This document shows, one piece after another, positions 41,737-50,250 of a DNA stretch of 64,000 nucleotides. The notes under the pieces were generated by a model. It saw only the letters and a program-made list of their open reading frames with translations. It was not told where the DNA came from and did not search any database. The DNA is from Okeania sp. SIO2C9. GTDB lineage: Bacteria; Cyanobacteriota; Cyanobacteriia; Cyanobacteriales; Microcoleaceae. The position numbers and the translations under genes were made by a program. Numbering within the stretch: the first letter of the stretch is position 1; each line of letters starts with the position of its first letter. Location: assembly GCF_010672455.1 (NCBI RefSeq), contig NZ_JAAHGO010000012.1:52598-116597 (forward strand), written 5' to 3'.

Positions 41737-43553
41737 ATGTGTGGTTTTGCTGGTTTTGTGAATTTCAAAAAAAAGAGTGAGGAAGCAGATGCTAATCAGC
41801 AGATTTTGCAACGCATGGCTAAACAACTAGAGCGACGCGGACCAGATGATAAGCAAATTATTCAATCTGGAGCTATTTCCATTGTGTTTCGCAGACTTTC
41901 TATCGTTGATTTAGCTGGAGGTTCTCAGCCAATTTGGAATGATAAGGGAACAGCATTTGTAGCTGTTAATGGCGAAATATATAATCATCAAGAATTAAAG
42001 TCTCAACTTGCAATTCCTTATAATTTTAGGACTCAATCTGATTGTGAAATAATATTACCTTTATATCAAGAGTATGGAGAAAAAGCTCTGGAAAAAGTTA
42101 ATGGAATGTTTGCTCTTGCGGTTTGGGATAGTAAACAACAGGAATTATTTTTAGCACGAGATAGATTTGGTATTAAGCCACTTTATTATTGGATTGGAGA
42201 TGATATTTTTGTGTTTGGTTCAACTTTGTGGTCAGTGCTTTGTCATCCTCAAGTTCCCAACCAGTTAGATTGGAATATGGCAGACCGTTTAAATAAAAGT
42301 GGGGGATATATAATCCCTGAAGAGACTGGTGTTGGTACAATCAAACAGTTGTTAGGAGGACATTGGCTAAAATGGGGGAAAAATCAGCAAACTACTCCAA
42401 AGTGCTATTGGAATCTTAACTCCTACTTTGGCACTATGAATCTACAAAAAACAGCTCAAGAACATATTTTGAATTATCAAAATTTGTTGGTTGATAGCGT
42501 GCAAAAGCGATTGATGAGTGATGTACCAGTGGGTGTTATGTTGAGTGATTTGAGTGGATAGATTCTGGATTGGTAGCTGCGATCGCTTCTCAGAAACAAC
42601 CATTGCATCTTTTCTTTGGAATTTCAGAATTAGCAGAGCAAAATGGTGATGCTAAAGCTGCACGAGAACTTAGCGAATATCTGGGATTACCATTACATAT
42701 CGTTGATATCGATCCAGTTAATTTATTAGAACGGTTAAACTTTTCCCTAAAAGATTTTGAATATTATATCTGGATGTTAGAATCTTTTAGACCTGATATT
42801 AGTAGTATTATTGAGTGGTCATTTAAGCACGAAATTTATCAACAAGTTCGTGCCATAGTACCAGATTTAAAAGTATTATTACTTGGACAAGGTGCTGATG
42901 AATTTGCCGGGGGTTATTCAACCATTAAAATAACTGATTTACCGGATAAAGAAACTAAATTAGTAAATTCTTGGAATGAATATAAACAACAGTGCCAAAA
43001 TCAATTCGAGAATTTAGGAATTGCAGAAAAAGACAATTTTTTTCACCTGGAAATGCAGCTCCGTTTAAGAAGTTTGCAGAACCATAACTTGCATGGAGAA
43101 GATCGAACTTCAGCTAGTCATGGACTCGAAGTTCGAGTTCCTTTTTTAGACCACCGCTTAGTTGGTTATTTAGCTGCTATTCCTACTGAACTTCATCAAG
43201 ATTTATTTTGGCGTAAAACTATTGTCAGACAGTCTGCTATTGATTTTATGCCGGAAAGCTATCGAGAACGGGATAAATCTTACGGTGTTTTACCATTAAC
43301 TTGGCAAAAAGGTTTTCTGCGACAATTAGTAACTCATGGTTTTACAGAATTTCAAGAAAAATATCTAGAAGATTTTTGTCATAAATATGTTGCCGAATCA
43401 GCTCACGAATCATTTAAGAAAAGGTTAGAAAGTTGGTATATTAATGTTCAAAATGACAGTGAAGAATGGCAAGAATCAGCGATTAGACTAACTAATATCA
43501 TGTCAACTGTTATTTTTAACAATTTGTGCCAAACTAGAGTGCAACAAAATTGA
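41737..43553 (+). pseudogene. Asparagine synthase (glutamine-hydrolysing), frameshifted at the PP-loop
   Basis: Two frames together cover a full-length AsnB of about 605 residues. The N-terminal glutaminase domain is intact: MCGFAGFVNF with nucleophile Cys2, RRLSIVDLAGG, VNGEIYNH, LARDRFGIKPLYY. The frame breaks at 42541-42580, exactly at the ATP PPi-loop, which should read LSGGxDS but reads VGVMLSDLSG then stop; the synthetase domain continues in another frame from DSGLVAAIAS (VLLLGQGADEFAGGY, GLEVRVPFLDHRLVGY). A small TTGAGTG duplication plus an indel fits the change. It lies 650 bases upstream of the double-glycine peptide cluster and may have been its partner. Confidence 0.9.
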
Positions 43554-43675
43554 TGATTTCAAAGTCAAAAATAAGAATTTTTAAGTCAAAAGCATTTCAA
43601 TTCAAAAGTCAAAAGTTAAAATTGATCGGGGTTGTATTACCAAACAGGTACACAATCAATAGACTTGTCGCTTTA

Positions 43676-43777
43676 TCAGCGGTTTTCATTTGAATAGACC
43701 ACAGTAGGGACGTTGCATGCAACGTCCCTACTGGTTTATCATTTTTTTAGTGTGGTTCATTAACCTGAAAAGCGCTT
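43676..43777. mobile_element. MITE family 2, copy B
   Basis: About 102 bp with CAGCGGTTTTCAT at the left, TGAAAAGCGCT at the right, and the central palindrome GTAGGGACGTTGC followed by its mirror. The right terminus is degenerate (CTTTA rather than CTGTA). Confidence 0.65.
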
Positions 43778-43930
43778 TATGAATTTTAAAAATCTCAAAA
43801 TCCTTGATCAAGAGTATGAAATACTGGGAATTATTGTTCTGTCTGAGTTTGAGAGATTTTTTCTATCTATATTAGCGACAAGTCTAAATATATGGTTTAA
43901 ATGCTTAACAGCTTAGGATTGCTATACCAT

Positions 43931-44035
43931 TACAGCGCTTTTCAGATTGATGAACCACATATTCACAAGCAAAACCTAGTAGGGACGTTCCATGGAACGT
44001 CCCTACTGTGGTTTACTGAAATGAAAACCGCTGTA
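43931..44035. mobile_element. MITE family 2, copy C (inverted relative to copy A)
   Basis: A 105-bp element from TA-CAGCGCTTTTCA to TGAAAACCGCTG-TA with the same central palindrome (GTAGGGACGTTCC and mirror). Both ends are flanked by TA. It lies 170 bases upstream of the first peptide gene. Confidence 0.75.
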
Positions 44036-44204
44036 ATGAAAAAAGATTGTATGAACATTAAATAATTATTAAACTATATTGACAAGCATTATCTTATAGC
44101 ATATAATAATAAGTTTTTATCATTATATTCCGTGACTACCCCCTCGCGTCAGGGCTAAGTCAGGGAATAGGAATATAATCAACAGTAAGATACTGGAGTT
44201 GAAA

Positions 44205-44396
44205 ATGTTTACAAATAAGACCAAATCAAACCAACAAGGAAATCACACTCATAAAACAACGAAAAAATCAGCCCAAACACATCAAGCAGCGGACTGCCAA
44301 GGGGCTACAATACCCGACCATGAACTCTTGAGTGACAGCGATCTGGACGCGATAACTGGTGGATTATGTTTGGGGCCAGTTTGTCTACATTTTTAA
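44205..44396 (+). CDS. Double-glycine leader peptide 1 (core LCLGPVCLHF)
   Basis: A 63-residue precursor-like peptide. The leader is polar (Thr, Asn, Lys, Gln rich) and ends LLSDSDLDAITGG, the amphipathic L-x2-L-x2-I-x-GG pattern of double-glycine leaders cut by C39-type peptidase/ABC exporters. The core after GG is LCLGPVCLHF, ten residues with two cysteines, ending HF like peptides 2-5. ATG at 44205 with GGAG 6 bases upstream; an upstream in-frame TTG at 44199 is less likely. It is the most divergent leader of the set except for peptide 6, so it may be the ancestral member. No transporter or tailoring gene is present in the window other than the broken asparagine synthase. Confidence 0.75.
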   Translation: MFTNKTKSNQQGNHTHKTTKKSAQTHQAADCQGATIPDHELLSDSDLDAITGGLCLGPVCLHF

Positions 44397-44527
44397 CTTT
44401 CCTGGCGGGAAGTCCCGCGCTCTCCCGCAGGGGAGCGTCGGCAGTTGGACTTCCGCTTGGATAAGTTTGGCACGACGACCCTCACTACCTGTTTTAATTG
44501 ATAACACTTTTCATAAAACCAAAAAAA

Positions 44528-44713
44528 ATGAACAATCGTACTAAAAACAATTCTATTCGCCCACACCAAATCTCTAAACCTACTCTGTCCAATTCCCTCC
44601 AACCCCAAAAACCAACTCCAGGCAACCAGGAGCCAGAGCGGGATTTTGTACAACTCGGAGAAGAGCAATTAGATGCAATCGCTGGCGGGTTTCATGTTCA
44701 TATACATTTTTAG
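44528..44713 (+). CDS. Double-glycine leader peptide 2 (core FHVHIHF)
   Basis: A 61-residue peptide starting MNNRTKNNSIRPHQIS, with leader end FVQLGEEQLDAIAGG and a seven-residue core FHVHIHF. The core alternates His with hydrophobic residues (H-x-H-x-H), suitable for metal coordination or for modification at His. ATG follows a poly-A stretch (ACCAAAAAAA) without a Shine-Dalgarno sequence, as in peptides 3-6. After the stop comes ACCCTCACTACCTGTTT, a motif repeated after each gene. Near-identical DNA to peptides 3-5 shows recent tandem duplication. Confidence 0.75.
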   Translation: MNNRTKNNSIRPHQISKPTLSNSLQPQKPTPGNQEPERDFVQLGEEQLDAIAGGFHVHIHF

Positions 44714-44917
44714 ATAACCCTCACTACCTGTTTTAATATACGGCGTTGCTGAATTGAGGGATGAATCTTCAGTGGGACGGGCATCCTGCCTGTCTGAAAA
44801 TATCAACAACGGGCAAGATGCCCATTCCACAAAAGTATTAATAACGGGCAAGATGCCCATTCCACAGCGCATTTATGCAGCCCCTAATTGACAACACTTT
44901 TCGTCAAACCAAAAAAA

Positions 44918-45103
44918 ATGAACAATCGTACTAAAAACAATTCTATTCGCCCACACCAAATCTCTAAATCTACTCTACCAAACTCCCTCCAACCCCAAAA
45001 ACAGACTCCGAACAACCACAAGTCTGACCAGGATTTTGTACAACTCGGAGAAGACCAATTAGATGAAATCGCCGGTGGCTTTAAGATTCATATACATTTT
45101 TGA
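44918..45103 (+). CDS. Double-glycine leader peptide 3 (core FKIHIHF)
   Basis: A 61-residue paralogue of peptide 2; leader end FVQLGEDQLDEIAGG and core FKIHIHF. The leader is nearly invariant while the core changes (K for H at position 2), the pattern expected of precursor peptides under diversification. Preceded by AATTGACAACACTTTTCG and a poly-A run. A spacer with GGGCAAGATGCCCATTCCAC repeats (44780-44865) separates it from peptide 2. Confidence 0.75.
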   Translation: MNNRTKNNSIRPHQISKSTLPNSLQPQKQTPNNHKSDQDFVQLGEDQLDEIAGGFKIHIHF

Positions 45104-45154
45104 CGACCCTCACTACCTGTTTGAATTGACAACACTTTTCGTAAAACAAAAAAA

Positions 45155-45340
45155 ATGAACAATCGTACTAAAAACAATTCTATTCGCCCACACCAAATCT
45201 CTAAATCTACTCTACCAAACTCTCTCCAATCCCAAAAACCAACTCCAGGCAACCAGGAGCAAGAGCGGGATTTTCTAGAACTCGGAGAAGACCAATTAGA
45301 TGAAATCGCCGGTGGCTTTCATATTCATGTTCATTTTTAG
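45155..45340 (+). CDS. Double-glycine leader peptide 4 (core FHIHVHF)
   Basis: A 61-residue paralogue; leader end FLELGEDQLDEIAGG and core FHIHVHF, differing from peptide 2 by an I/V swap only. Only 51 bases separate it from peptide 3, with the shared CCCTCACTACCTGTTT motif and ACAACACTTTTCG in between, so peptides 3 and 4 show the basic tandem unit most clearly (about 237 bp). Confidence 0.75.
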   Translation: MNNRTKNNSIRPHQISKSTLPNSLQSQKPTPGNQEQERDFLELGEDQLDEIAGGFHIHVHF

Positions 45341-45367
45341 ATAACCCTCACTACCTGTTTGAATTTA

Positions 45368-45482
45368 CATAAGACTTACGCATGAACGCTATTGGTAGGG
45401 TGTGTTTCCGCTAAGAGCGGACATGAAAAGCGGTAGCGTAACGCACCAATACTTCTTATGTAGTGCCTTTGCGTAAGTCCTG
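45368..45482. mobile_element. MITE family 3, copy 1, in the peptide cluster
   Basis: About 110 bp with inverted ends GACTTACGCA (45373-45382) and TGCGTAAGTC (45470-45479) and an internal hairpin. A near-identical copy lies at 45727-45840 because the whole cassette was duplicated after insertion. Solitary ends with the same sequence occur near 41597 and 46090-46125. Confidence 0.7.
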
Positions 45483-45511
45483 TTACAGCACTTTTCATAA
45501 AACCAAAAAAA

Positions 45512-45697
45512 ATGAACAATCGTACTAAAAACAATTCTCTTCGCCCACACCAAATCTCTAAACCTACTCTGTCCAATTCCCTCCAATCCCAAAAACCAAC
45601 TCCAGGCAACCAGGAGCCAGATGGGGATTTTCTAGAACTCGGAGAAGACCAATTAGATGCAATCGCTGGGGGCTTTCATATTAGTCTTCATTTTTAG
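45512..45697 (+). CDS. Double-glycine leader peptide 5 (core FHISLHF)
   Basis: A 61-residue paralogue; leader end FLELGEDQLDAIAGG and core FHISLHF, in which the middle His is Ser. Positions F1, H6 and F7 of the core are constant in peptides 2-5. It lies between the two copies of MITE family 3. Confidence 0.75.
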   Translation: MNNRTKNNSLRPHQISKPTLSNSLQSQKPTPGNQEPDGDFLELGEDQLDAIAGGFHISLHF

Positions 45698-45726
45698 ATA
45701 ACCCTCACTACCTGTTTGAATTTACA

Positions 45727-45840
45727 TAAGACTTACGCATGAACGCTATTGGTAGGGTGTGTTTCCGCTAAGAGCGGACATGAAAAGCGGTAGCGTAACG
45801 CACCAATACTTCTTCTGTAGTGCCTTTGCGTAAGTCCTGT
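45727..45840. mobile_element. MITE family 3, copy 2
   Basis: Near-identical to 45368-45482, including flanking sequence, with ends GACTTACGCA (45730-45739) and TGCGTAAGTC (45827-45836). The shared flanks show it arose by duplication of the cassette (offset about 359 bp), not by a new insertion. Confidence 0.7.
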
Positions 45841-45867
45841 TACAGCACTTTTCATAAAACAAAAAAA

Positions 45868-46062
45868 ATGAACAATCGTACTAAAAACAATTCTCTTCAA
45901 CAAGCCAACTACACTCGTCAAAACGAAAAATTTGGCCAAGTACAAATGGACGCACAGGACGTAGAAGCGATCGCAAGCTACAAGAAATTGACTGATGAGG
46001 AGTTGGAGAATATTATAGGTGGTTTTTGTAAAGTAAGAGTTGGTAAGAGATGCCTATCATAG
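45868..46062 (+). CDS. Double-glycine leader peptide 6 (core FCKVRVGKRCLS)
   Basis: A 64-residue peptide sharing the upstream DNA and first residues MNNRTKNNSLQ with peptides 2-5, then diverging to a different leader ending YKKLTDEELENIIGG, still L-x2-E-L-x2-I-x-GG. The core FCKVRVGKRCLS is 12 residues with two cysteines and four basic residues, unlike the His cores and closer in cysteine spacing to peptide 1. Probably a chimera of the duplicated 5' cassette with another precursor gene. Confidence 0.7.
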   Translation: MNNRTKNNSLQQANYTRQNEKFGQVQMDAQDVEAIASYKKLTDEELENIIGGFCKVRVGKRCLS

Positions 46063-46675
46063 AGTTGATAACGCCCCTACTAGATATAGTGGTTCTGCGT
46101 AAGTCTCGAACATTAGGACTTACTTATATCTATATATTCTGCATAACATCTGTTGCCTGTGGTGCTCGATCCTGATTAAGGTGTGTTTAGGCAATATTTC
46201 TGGAGCCTAACGCACTTTTTTAACCAGATAGACAAACCCTTAGAATTGGGCGATCGCTCTGAGTGTTAACAGAAATAGCTCAATTCTCACTACCTGTTTT
46301 AGACGAGGTGGGATGGCAATTACGAGGTGGAAATGTGCGCAGCGAGGGGGTGAGGAAAAATAGAAGTCTAAGGGAGATGAATTTTAGCCCCCCAAAGCTA
46401 CGATAGATTGCTTTCCTGACGGAATGCTCCGCAAACCCTGTCCCTCGCAATGACGAAGTGAAGTGGAAATGTCCGCAGCGAGGGGGTGGGAAACACCCTC
46501 AAGTCTCTGGTGGCTATTTTTCACCCCCCGAAGCAATCTCTAACTTTGAGATTGCTTCATTACGCTGACGCTTCATTCGCAATGACAAGGTTGAATAGTC
46601 ATTCCCTAAATCTACGAGAGATTGCTTCCCTTCGGTCGCAATGAAAAAATCCTACAACTTTATAATAATCATATT
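46063..46675. repeat. Repeat-filled spacer
   Basis: No gene seen. A further CTCACTACCTGTTTTAGA motif at about 46287, MITE family 3 ends (46090-46125), and copies of the GAAGCAATC ... AGATTGCTTC / CTCGCAATGAC repeat (46310-46650). Confidence 0.55.
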
Positions 46676-46966
46676 TCAAACTATTTCTAGATACAAATCT
46701 TTCCACTCCAAATTCATACTATTAATTAAATTAACTTTTTTCTGTCGAGAACCAGCTTTAATCTGTTTTTCACGAGCGATCGCTTCGGAAGGATTTTCAT
46801 ACATTTCAAAATAAACTAATTTATTAATATTATATTTTTTGGTAAATCCTTCTACTAATTTTGACTTGTGTTCATAAACTCTCTTGATTAAATCGTTGGT
46901 TACACCTGTATAAAGAACTGTATTACGCTTATTAGTCATTATGTAAATATAATATTCTTTTGTCAT
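46676..46966 (-). CDS. GIY-YIG nuclease family protein
   Basis: A 96-residue single-domain GIY-YIG protein of the UPF0213/YhbQ type. The catalytic motif appears as YYIYIMTNKRNTVLYTGVTN (Y-I-Y ... Y-T-G), followed by Arg in LIKRVYEHK and Glu in EAIAREKQIK. Small members act as DNA nucleases of uncertain role and are frequent in repeat-rich genomes. ATG start. Flanked on both sides by arrays of the ATTGCGAGG repeat. Confidence 0.88.
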   Translation of the reverse strand: MTKEYYIYIMTNKRNTVLYTGVTNDLIKRVYEHKSKLVEGFTKKYNINKLVYFEMYENPSEAIAREKQIKAGSRQKKVNLINSMNLEWKDLYLEIV

Positions 46967-47740
46967 AAAGTCTTGCTGAAAAAATGGGGGATTTTATAAT
47001 TATAAAATATCAAACAATTTCTTGTTATTCTCCTAAACTACGAGAGATTGCTTTCCTTCGGAATGCTCCGCAAACGCTGCCGCTCGCAATGACGAGGTGA
47101 AAATGTCATTGTCACGGGGTTGGGAATGACGAGATGAAAATGTCATTGCGAGGGGGTTGACAAAACTACAAGTCTATGGTTCCAGATTAAACCCCCCGAA
47201 GCAATCCCTCAAGCTTCTAGAGATTGCTTCCCTTCGCTCGCAATGACGAGGTGAAAGTGTCATTGTCAGGGGGGTGGGAATGACGAGGTGAAAGTGTCAT
47301 TGCGAGGGGGTTGACAAAACTACAAGTCTATGGTTCCAGATTAAACCCCCCGAAGCAATCCCCAAAGCTCCTAGAGATTGCTTCCCTCTGGTCGCAATGA
47401 CGAGGTGAAAATGTCATTGTCAGGGGGGTGGGAATGACGAGGTGAAAGTGTCATTGCGAGGAGGTTGACAAAACTACAAGTCTATGGTTTCAGATTAAAC
47501 CCCCCGAAGCAATCCCTCAAGCTTCTAGAGATTGCTTCCCTGCCGCTCGCAATGACGAGAGAGATTGCTTTCCTTCGGAATGCTCCGCAAACGCTGCCGC
47601 TCGCAATGACGAGAGAGATTGCTTTCCTTCGGAATGCTCCGCAAACGCTGCCGCTCGCAATGACGAGGTGGAAATGTCATTCTGACTCCTGACTCCTGCT
47701 TAAAGCTATAGTAAAAAGAGTCAAACTTATTCCTTTGTCT
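46967..47740. repeat. Array of ATTGCGAGG-type repeats
   Basis: Imperfect tandem units starting near 47131, 47295 and 47449 (GTCATTGCGAGGxGGTTGAC ... CTCGCAATGACGAGGTG), plus two shorter units GAGATTGCTTTCCTTCGGAA at 47560-47665. Same family as 41131-41560. The open frame through it is an artefact. Confidence 0.8.
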
Positions 47741-49948
47741 ATGAACATTAAACGTCGAGAATTCCTCCTATTTCTTGGAGCAAGTGCCGGAACAATTGCC
47801 CTGAGTTCTTGTCAACAACAATCTTCAACTCCAATCACCCAAAAATATCCTATCAGTAGCACTTCAACCAATAATATTAACTTTCAACCAGTTAAAGGTC
47901 CAATGCCTTTAGCAAACAAGGAGGGAGAATTTAAGATGGATGATTATAGCACATACGAAGTAATAGATGACTTAATAATTCCAGAAGGTTTTACTTACGA
48001 TGTTATTGGGTCATGGGGTGACAAAATAGGTGATTCACGTTTTGGCTACAATAACGACTATCTTTCCTACATTGAAACTGGTGAAAATGAAGGATTATTA
48101 ACCATAAACTTTGAATATATTAGTCCTTTGCCTTGGGTAACAACTTATCAAACAGTTATTGGTAAATCTATGCCTTTTGCAGAATTAGCAGCAGCATTTA
48201 GACAGGTAGGAGAATCAGGAATTAATTCTTCAGAATTACTTGAAAATTCCCTGAAACAAAATATTATCGCAACAGCTAAAGAAGCAATGATTGATATGGG
48301 AATAGGTGTAATTTCCATACGTCGCGAACCCGATGGAAAATGGGTAAGAACAAATTCAAAATTTGACCGCAGAATAACAGGTATTTCAGGATTAGAAGAC
48401 GGGCGTTATTTAAAATCAACAGGACCAGCAGTAGCAGTTTTTAATAAAGGGAAAGGCAAAGGTTATAACGATAAATTAGGCGATCGCATCATTGGTAGTT
48501 TTGCTAACTGTGCAGGTGGGACTACACCTTGGGGAACAGTATTTAGTGCCGAAGAAAATTTTCAAAATTATGTGATAGAACCAGTCTATCCTGATGGTAC
48601 TTCTGTTGACCCGACCAGAGAAAAATCCCTCTTTATTGGTGAAAGAGGAGTCGCTGGTCTGGGAAGTGTATTTGGTTTAGCTGGTAATAAGTATGGTTGG
48701 ATGGTAGAAGTAGACCCAGCTAACCCTGATGACTATGGTACAAAACATACTTGGTTAGGTCGTTATCGCCACGAAGCAGTCGGTATTAGAGTAGAAACTG
48801 ATAAACCATTAGCATTTTATTCCGGATGCGATCGCCGTAGCGGTCACCTATATAAATTTGTGAGTAAAGATAAAGTAAAAGACCCTACTGATAAAGCTAA
48901 CTCTCAACTTTTGACGGATGGAATGTTATATGGTGCTAAATTTAATCCTGATGGTACAGGTAGTTGGATTTCCCTGCAACCTGATACTCCCGTGAATCCA
49001 GATTTACCAGAAGTCCATGTTAACAATATGATTAATCTACCCCAAAGACCTGATGGTGGTAGCTTCAAAGCGATAACTGCTCAAGAAGTAGAAAGGTTCA
49101 AACAGAAATATAAAACTCTGGGGGACCTGTATAAAGGTAATGCTGAACAGAAACAAGGAGCTATTCTCATTGATGCTCATCTAGCTGCTAATGCTGCTGG
49201 GGTTACTTGTACAGCACGTCCCGAAGATACTCAGGTAGATAAAAATGGTAATTTATTTATTGCCTTTACCTCCGGGTCTCCCAGTAAATATGATGGCAGT
49301 CCAGACAAACGTATATTTAAAGGTCCTGACGGTGAAGCTTACGAATTTGGTTGGATCATGCGTTTGACTGAGGATGATAATCAACCAGATGCTATGACAT
49401 TTAGTTGGGAAATGTTTGCTACTGGGGGCGAACCAATGGAGGGTGGACTAGGATTTTCTAATCCTGACAATTTAGAATTTGATCAACAGGGTAATCTGTG
49501 GATGGTGACAGATATTAGTACCAGTAAGCATAATAAAATAGTGCCTATGAACCGAATGGGTAAGGATGGCAAACCAATAAACCAGTCTACTCTTTGTGGT
49601 TTATTTGGTAATAATTCTATCTGGAAAATTCCTACTTCTGGTCCTAATGCTGGAGAAGCTTACTTGTTTGGAATAGCACCAACAGAAAGTGAAACTTGTG
49701 GGCCTTTCTTTACCAAAGACCAGAAAACCTTGTTTTTAGCTATTCAACATCCAGGAGAATATAACGGTATTCGCCAGAATATGACTTCAGAAGCTCGTCA
49801 GTTGGCAATGAAAACTACAGATGGTTCAGATTTTGTCCAGACTCGTATGGTGCCTATGGGGTCTAATTGGCCAACTAAACAAGTTAACGATCCTCCGAAA
49901 CCTTCAGTTGTGGCTATTCGTCGATTGGATTCAACACCTATTACTTAA
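47741..49948 (+). CDS. PhoX-family (DUF839) phosphatase-like protein
   Basis: About 735 residues from the ATG at 47741 (an upstream in-frame TTG is at 47735). The N-terminus MNIKRREFLLFLGASAGTIALSSC has a Tat-like RR motif and a lipobox-like LSSC, so the product is exported and may be lipid-anchored. The body matches PhoX/DUF839: NCAGGTTPWGTVFSAEENF, RYRHEAVGI, GCDRRSGHLYKFVS, and CTARPEDTQVDKNGNLFIAF, residues of the Ca/Fe site. PhoX is an alkaline phosphatase common in marine bacteria. Substrate is inferred from family. Likely phosphate-regulated, with no Pho box identified. Confidence 0.87.
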   Translation: MNIKRREFLLFLGASAGTIALSSCQQQSSTPITQKYPISSTSTNNINFQPVKGPMPLANKEGEFKMDDYSTYEVIDDLIIPEGFTYDVIGSWGDKIGDSRFGYNNDYLSYIETGENEGLLTINFEYISPLPWVTTYQTVIGKSMPFAELAAAFRQVGESGINSSELLENSLKQNIIATAKEAMIDMGIGVISIRREPDGKWVRTNSKFDRRITGISGLEDGRYLKSTGPAVAVFNKGKGKGYNDKLGDRIIGSFANCAGGTTPWGTVFSAEENFQNYVIEPVYPDGTSVDPTREKSLFIGERGVAGLGSVFGLAGNKYGWMVEVDPANPDDYGTKHTWLGRYRHEAVGIRVETDKPLAFYSGCDRRSGHLYKFVSKDKVKDPTDKANSQLLTDGMLYGAKFNPDGTGSWISLQPDTPVNPDLPEVHVNNMINLPQRPDGGSFKAITAQEVERFKQKYKTLGDLYKGNAEQKQGAILIDAHLAANAAGVTCTARPEDTQVDKNGNLFIAFTSGSPSKYDGSPDKRIFKGPDGEAYEFGWIMRLTEDDNQPDAMTFSWEMFATGGEPMEGGLGFSNPDNLEFDQQGNLWMVTDISTSKHNKIVPMNRMGKDGKPINQSTLCGLFGNNSIWKIPTSGPNAGEAYLFGIAPTESETCGPFFTKDQKTLFLAIQHPGEYNGIRQNMTSEARQLAMKTTDGSDFVQTRMVPMGSNWPTKQVNDPPKPSVVAIRRLDSTPIT

Positions 49949-50250
49949 TATCAGGGAACAGGGAACACAGGGAACAACGAAAAACATTTCCCTGTCTAAG
50001 ATTCATCATCACTCTATGTCCATACTTACCTATGTATTGCTTTTGTGTGTAGAAATTGAAAAACTGAAAAAGGATAAATAGTTATAAGTTGGTCGTTAAA
50101 TCGAATTATTTTTTAATTTGACGTTATTATTTTAATTTCATATTTTACTATCAGTTTGTCTTACTATTCTTTTCCTGCTTAGTTTTTGGCTTTTTTTCAG
50201 AAAAAAATATTCTGAAAATTAGGTTGCAAATTGTCAAATTAGGTGTAAAA
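49949..50250. other. Spacer upstream of the structured RNA
   Basis: AT-rich with a GGGAACAGGGAACAC repeat just after the PhoX-like gene. No gene supported. Confidence 0.4.

Larger units (their letters stand above)
43554..44204. other. Spacer between asparagine synthase and peptide cluster
   Basis: No gene seen. Two MITEs of family 2 (43676-43777 and 43931-44035). A ribosome site GGAG at 44195-44198 precedes the first peptide gene. Confidence 0.55.

Noticed and set aside
41737..46062. Lasso peptide cluster (AsnB plus precursors)
   Set aside because: No B-protein transglutaminase-like peptidase or RRE gene; cores lack the Gly/Ala/Ser/Cys1 and Asp/Glu7-9 ring pattern; leaders are of the GG type.
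47465..47692. 75-residue ORF with LPLAMTREIAFLRNAPQT repeats
   Set aside because: Same repeat family as above; it is a repeat artefact.
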